Positions 55,025 to 60,492 of a stretch of DNA of 60,492 nucleotides are shown in pieces. Below the pieces are notes generated by a model that worked only from the letters and a program-made list of their open reading frames with translations, made no database searches and was not told the origin of the DNA. Numbering within the stretch: the stretch's first letter is position 1; each line of letters begins with the position of its first letter. Both the position numbers and the translations under genes were made by a program. The DNA comes from Streptomyces griseoviridis (GTDB lineage Bacteria; Actinomycetota; Actinomycetes; Streptomycetales; Streptomycetaceae): positions 1 to 60,492 of the forward strand of contig BMSM01000037.1 in assembly GCA_014649155.1 (NCBI GenBank), read 5' to 3'.

Positions 55025-55828
55025 ATGAACGACGACATGACCTCGCCCGCCGGCGCGAGGAACGTACTCTCCACGCACGCCGTGTACGGGGCCCCCTGCT
55101 GGGTGAGTCTCACCAGCCGTGATCTCAAAGCCACCGAGGAGTTCTATTCGGCGGTACTGGGCTGGCAGTGGAGGCCGGCCAAGCTGGGTGAACGCCACCG
55201 GATCGCGCTCGCGGACGGCGCCCCGGTCGCCGGGATCGCCGCGGTCGCCGGGATGTGGCAGATGGCGGTGGCCTGGCTGCCGTACTTCGCGGTGGGCAGC
55301 GCCGACCAGGCGGCGGCCCGGGTGCAGGAGCGCGGCGGGACCACCGCGGTGGGCCCGATCTCCTTCCCGCCGGGCCGGGCGGCGCTGCTCGCCGACCGGG
55401 ACGGCGCGGCCTTCGGGGTCTGGGAGGGCGACCTGTTCACCGACTGGGAGACCTGGCGCCGCGCCCAGCCCGCCTTCATCCGGCTGCACACCCGCGACGC
55501 GTTCGACGCGGCGATCTTCTACGGCGAGGTCCTGGACTGGGCGACCGGCCGGCCCGGCGCCTGCGAGGTCGGCTACGAGGGCGGCGAGGTGGTGCTGCGC
55601 AGCGCCGGGGAGGTGGTGGCGCGGATCGAGTCGGGCGCGCTGGAGGCGGCGCCCGACCCGGCCGTGCGCCCGCACTGGCAGGTGCACTTCTTCGCCGCCG
55701 ACGTCGGCGCCTGTGTGCGCGCCGCGGAACTGCACGGCGGCAGCGTCCTGTCCGCGGGCGAGGACGAGGCCGTCCTCCGCGACCCGGACGGCGCGCGGTT
55801 CACGGTGGCCGCGCGCCGCCGGCCCTGA
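55025..55828 (+). CDS. VOC-family protein (two glyoxalase-like domains)
   Basis: 267 residues, two VOC modules. The first starts GAPCWVSLTSRDLKATEEFYSAVLGWQW and the second FIRLHTRDAFDAAIFYGEVLDWA, each with four strands and a final FGVWEG-like or ARFTVAAR end. Metal ligands of glyoxalase I are not obvious, so it may bind a ligand rather than act as an enzyme. It is controlled by the sigma-B-like promoter upstream. Confidence 0.8.
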   Translation: MNDDMTSPAGARNVLSTHAVYGAPCWVSLTSRDLKATEEFYSAVLGWQWRPAKLGERHRIALADGAPVAGIAAVAGMWQMAVAWLPYFAVGSADQAAARVQERGGTTAVGPISFPPGRAALLADRDGAAFGVWEGDLFTDWETWRRAQPAFIRLHTRDAFDAAIFYGEVLDWATGRPGACEVGYEGGEVVLRSAGEVVARIESGALEAAPDPAVRPHWQVHFFAADVGACVRAAELHGGSVLSAGEDEAVLRDPDGARFTVAARRRP

Positions 55829-55830
55829 CG

Positions 55831-57983
<2,153 letters not shown>

Positions 57984-57987
<4 letters not shown>

Positions 57988-58502
57988 CGGGCCTCCTCCA
58001 GGATGCCGTTGCCGCCCGTCGCGGACGGGCCGGCCAGCCGGGCCACCGGCAGGATCTCGCGCGGCACGTCCAGGCCCTCCTGGGTGATCGGCCGCGGGGC
58101 GGCCGCGACCAGCGGGACGCGTTCCCCGGCGCGGGCGCGCTGTGAGAACCAGATGATCCTGGCGCCGGCGTCGGTGGCGCAGCAGCCCCAGCCGTCGCTG
58201 GTCGCGGCGAGGTGCCTGAGGCAGCCGCGCAGGTCGTGGTGGGGGCGCAGGGCGTGGTCGGTGCCGCCCACCGCCGTGATGAGGTGCTGTCTGTTCCACC
58301 ACAGCTCGATCGAGACGTTCTTGTCGCTCGCGTGCTCGTCGATCGCCCGCAGCAGCATCTCGGCGCCGCCGCAGACGGGTTCCACGAGGTTCTCCAGGTT
58401 CCAGAACCGGAGGTGAGCGGCCAGGATGCGCCTGACCTGTCCGACCCGTTCCGGGCTCACTTCCACGTCGACGTGGTAGTAGCAGGGCACTGCGGTCTTC
58501 AT
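57984..58502 (-). CDS. GHKL-like small protein coupled to glgX
   Basis: 172 residues. RQILAAHLRFWNLENLVEPVCGGAEMLL-like segment (residues about 25-52) and the GCCATDAGARIIWF end resemble RsbW-like ATP-binding proteins, but the N-box Asn is not clear (AEMLLRAID). It lies in a glycogen cluster, where such genes occur beside glgX and glgE in Streptomyces. A regulatory role is likely; the partner is unknown. Confidence 0.6.
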
Positions 58503-58876
58503 CGTCGTCGGCTCCTCACCGCGAAGCTCTCGCTCCTTGCGCGTCCCTGGCGGGACGGGCCCCCGGCACGAAGCGTGAGCGGGTGTCGCTTCTGAGTCAC
58601 TCCAGCGTGGGAGCAGTAGTCCATTCGTGCAACACGAGGGGGCCGGGAGCGCGGTGCGGCGCAGGTGACCGGGGGCGGACCGGGTCGGCCGGGGTCCTCG
58701 TGGGGCCGGTGGAGTGTCGTCGCGGTGTCGTTGAAGATCCAACAAGACGCTGCGTCGCCGCCCGTGCACCATGTGTGAAGAACTCGATCGCCCGTAAACG
58801 ACAGCCGTGCCTCCGCGCGCGGTCGCCGCCCGAGGGTCGGGAACGCGTCCATCGAGTCCCGGAAGGGAACGGCACG
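58503..58876. other. 374-bp region between the glgX unit and DUF5133/glgE
   Basis: No gene is supported. The divergent promoters of the two glucan units must lie here. No sigma-B element and no clear vegetative pair was found by eye. A run TTGAAGATCCAACAAGA near 58730 is AT-richer than its surroundings. Confidence 0.4.
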
Positions 58877-59185
58877 ATGCTGCTACCTGCGAAAGCCGAG
58901 GTCGACCGGCAGTTGCGGCGTTACCGGGCCCGGGAGCGGACGATGCTCGCCTCCCCCGCCGACCGGTCGGCGCGGGCGGTCTTCGAGGACGCCGGCTACA
59001 CCCTGTGCGTGCTGATGGGGAAGCGGTGTGCGCGCGAGGCCGCGGACGCCGCCGAGCGGTATCTGGCGGGTCTGCTCGCCTTCGGGCAGGAGCGGGACGA
59101 GCGGCCGCGCGCGGGCGGCCGGACGGCGCCGGCCGTGGACCGGCGGACTCCGGCGGGGAGCGCGGTCCCCTCCGGCGCGGCATGA
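58877..59185 (+). CDS. DUF5133-family protein
   Basis: 102 residues. VDRQLRRYRARERTMLASPADRSARAVFEDAGYTLCVLMGKRCAREAADAAERYL is the DUF5133 core (quoted parts: RYRARERTML, GYTLCVLMGKR). It is confined to Streptomyces-like bacteria and has unknown function. The start ATG follows GGAAGGGAAC. It precedes glgE by 49 bases and may be in its operon. Confidence 0.75.
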   Translation: MLLPAKAEVDRQLRRYRARERTMLASPADRSARAVFEDAGYTLCVLMGKRCAREAADAAERYLAGLLAFGQERDERPRAGGRTAPAVDRRTPAGSAVPSGAA

Positions 59186-59234
59186 ACCGGTCCGGGCCCC
59201 GGCCCGGCTCCAGCGACGACGGAGGTGAGAACCG

Positions 59235-60492
59235 ATGAGCACGACCCCGGAGATCGGGCGCATTCCGGTGCGTGATGTCCGCCCGGCGGTGGAGGGCGGC
59301 AGGCGTCCGGCGAAGGCGGTGGCGGGTGAGACGTTCGAGGTGACCGCCACCGTGTTCCGGGAGGGACACGACGCGGTCGCCGCGGGCGTCGTGCTGGAGG
59401 ATCCCGCGGGCCGTCCCCGTCCGTGGAAGCCGATGCGGGAGCTGGCGCCGGGCACGGACCGCTGGGGTGCGGAGGTCACGCCGGACTCCCCCGGGCGGTG
59501 GACGTACCGGGTGGAGGCGTGGAGCGATCCGCTGGCCACCTGGCGGCGGCACGCGCGGATCAAGGTCCCGGCCGGCCTGGACGCCGGCCTGGTGCTGGAG
59601 GAGGGCGCGGAGCTGTACGCGTGGGCGGCGGCCGGGGTGCCCGACCGGTCGGCGCGGGCGCTGGTCCGGGCCGCGGCGGCGGCACTGCGGGACGACACGC
59701 TGCCGGTGGACGCGCGGCTGGCGGCGGCGCTGGCGCCCGAGGTGGACGCGGTGCTCGCCCGGTATCCGCTGCGCGAACTGGTCACCTCCTGCGAGCCGTT
59801 GCCGCTGCTGGTGGAGCGGGAGCGGGCGCTGTACGGGTCGTGGTACGAGTTCTTCCCGCGCTCGGAGGGCACCCCCGAGCGTCCCCACGGCACGTTCCGC
59901 ACCGCCGCCCGCCGGCTCCCGGCCATCGCCGCGATGGGCTTCGACGTGGTCTACCTCCCGCCGATCCACCCCATCGGCACCACCCACCGCAAGGGCCCCA
60001 ACAACACGCTCTCCGCCGGGCCCGGCGACGTGGGCGTGCCCTGGGCGATCGGCTCCCCGGAGGGCGGGCACGACGCGGTCCACCCGGAGCTGGGGACGCT
60101 GAAGGACTTCGACCACTTCGTGGCCGAGGCGCGGCACCTGGGCCTGGAGGTGGCCCTGGACTTCGCGCTCCAGTGCTCCCCCGACCACCCCTGGGTGGAC
60201 AAGCACCCCGAGTGGTTCCACCACCGGATCGACGGCAGCATCGCGTACGCCGAGAACCCGCCGAAGAAGTACCAGGACATCTACCCGATCGCCTTCGACG
60301 CCGACATGGACGGCCTGGTCACGGAGACCGTCCGGGTGCTGCGGCACTGGATGGACCACGGAGTGCGGATCTTCCGCGTCGACAACCCGCACACCAAGCC
60401 GGTGGTGTTCTGGGAGCGGGTCATCGGCGAGATCAACGGCGCCGACCCGGACGTGATCTTCCTGGCCGAGGCGTTCACCCGGCCGGCGATGA
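59235..60492 (+). CDS. glgE: alpha-1,4-glucan:maltose-1-phosphate maltosyltransferase, 5' part
   Basis: The first 419 codons; the gene runs off the right end. The N-terminal beta domain is followed by a GH13_3 barrel: YEFFPRSEG, YLPPIHPIGTTHRKG, LALDFALQCSPDHPW-like region, RIFRVDNPHTKPV with the nucleophile Asp and FLAEAFTRP with the acid Glu. It extends alpha-glucan with maltose units from maltose-1-phosphate. The ATG follows GGAGGTGAG. Confidence 0.93.
   Translation, partial: MSTTPEIGRIPVRDVRPAVEGGRRPAKAVAGETFEVTATVFREGHDAVAAGVVLEDPAGRPRPWKPMRELAPGTDRWGAEVTPDSPGRWTYRVEAWSDPLATWRRHARIKVPAGLDAGLVLEEGAELYAWAAAGVPDRSARALVRAAAAALRDDTLPVDARLAAALAPEVDAVLARYPLRELVTSCEPLPLLVERERALYGSWYEFFPRSEGTPERPHGTFRTAARRLPAIAAMGFDVVYLPPIHPIGTTHRKGPNNTLSAGPGDVGVPWAIGSPEGGHDAVHPELGTLKDFDHFVAEARHLGLEVALDFALQCSPDHPWVDKHPEWFHHRIDGSIAYAENPPKKYQDIYPIAFDADMDGLVTETVRVLRHWMDHGVRIFRVDNPHTKPVVFWERVIGEINGADPDVIFLAEAFTRPAM

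Noticed and set aside
58700..58760. Peptide resembling the translation of a sequencing adapter (FNDTATT)
   Set aside because: The DNA has GC-rich codons and only about two thirds of the adapter bases; chance similarity is enough.

Overview
The window reads as high-GC actinobacterial chromosome, almost certainly Streptomyces or a close relative. The signs are GC-rich third positions, GTG starts, GTGA/ATGA stop-start overlaps, SpoIIE-type phosphatases, DUF5133, GlgE/GlgX genes, sigma-B-like promoters and DmdR/IdeR-type iron boxes. No rRNA, tRNA, CRISPR array, insertion sequence or phage gene was recognised. Names rest on reading motifs in the sequence; nothing was searched against a database.

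Left part (1-15.5 kb): the 3' end of a cytochrome c oxidase subunit I gene, an SRPBCC protein, a GAF-SpoIIE phosphatase, and a coupled three-gene operon (nucleotidyltransferase, BON protein, metallophosphoesterase) behind a sigma-B-like promoter. A secreted GH106 rhamnosidase-type enzyme and an MGH1/GH63-type enzyme follow, each with a likely repressor site. Next is a decaying sugar locus: a frameshifted GT9 glycosyltransferase, an epimerase-like protein without its catalytic residues, and a possible MFS relic. An SLC13/ArsB-type transporter closes this part.

Middle part (15.5-31 kb): a fructosamine-kinase-type protein, a catalase, and a TetR-SDR-ADH operon whose repressor gene is preceded by two abutting 17-bp palindromes. 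After these come a PucR-type regulator, a YciO/Sua5 protein, a dienelactone hydrolase, a metallophosphoesterase, a divergent TauD / aldo-keto reductase pair, and a tight DoxX-peroxiredoxin-multidomain phosphatase operon. A 980-bp gene-free island of G-rich modular tandem repeats follows.

Iron region (32-50 kb): two FecCD permeases diverge, across an iron box, from an operon fes1-SBP-entA-entC-entE-isochorismatase-ArCP-entF-mbtH'. The NRPS is a single C-A-PCP-TE module whose adenylation pocket reads as the serine code of EntF, so the product is predicted to be enterobactin or a linear DHB-serine relative. EntB is split into two genes. A second iron box separates a second esterase gene (fes2) from a pair encoding a four-repeat, membrane-anchored surface protein and a secreted YncE-like beta-propeller. 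That pair is the best candidate here for an undescribed system. No transporter ATPase and no siderophore exporter lie in the window.

Right part (50-60.5 kb): an ATP-dependent DNA ligase, an NPP1-family secreted protein with an intact GHRHDWE motif, a stand-alone HMBS (hemC-type), a sigma-B/F/G-family sigma factor with a convergent ANTAR protein, a VOC protein with a sigma-B-like promoter, and an alpha-glucan cluster (glgX, a GHKL-like gene, DUF5133, 5' part of glgE) cut by the window end.
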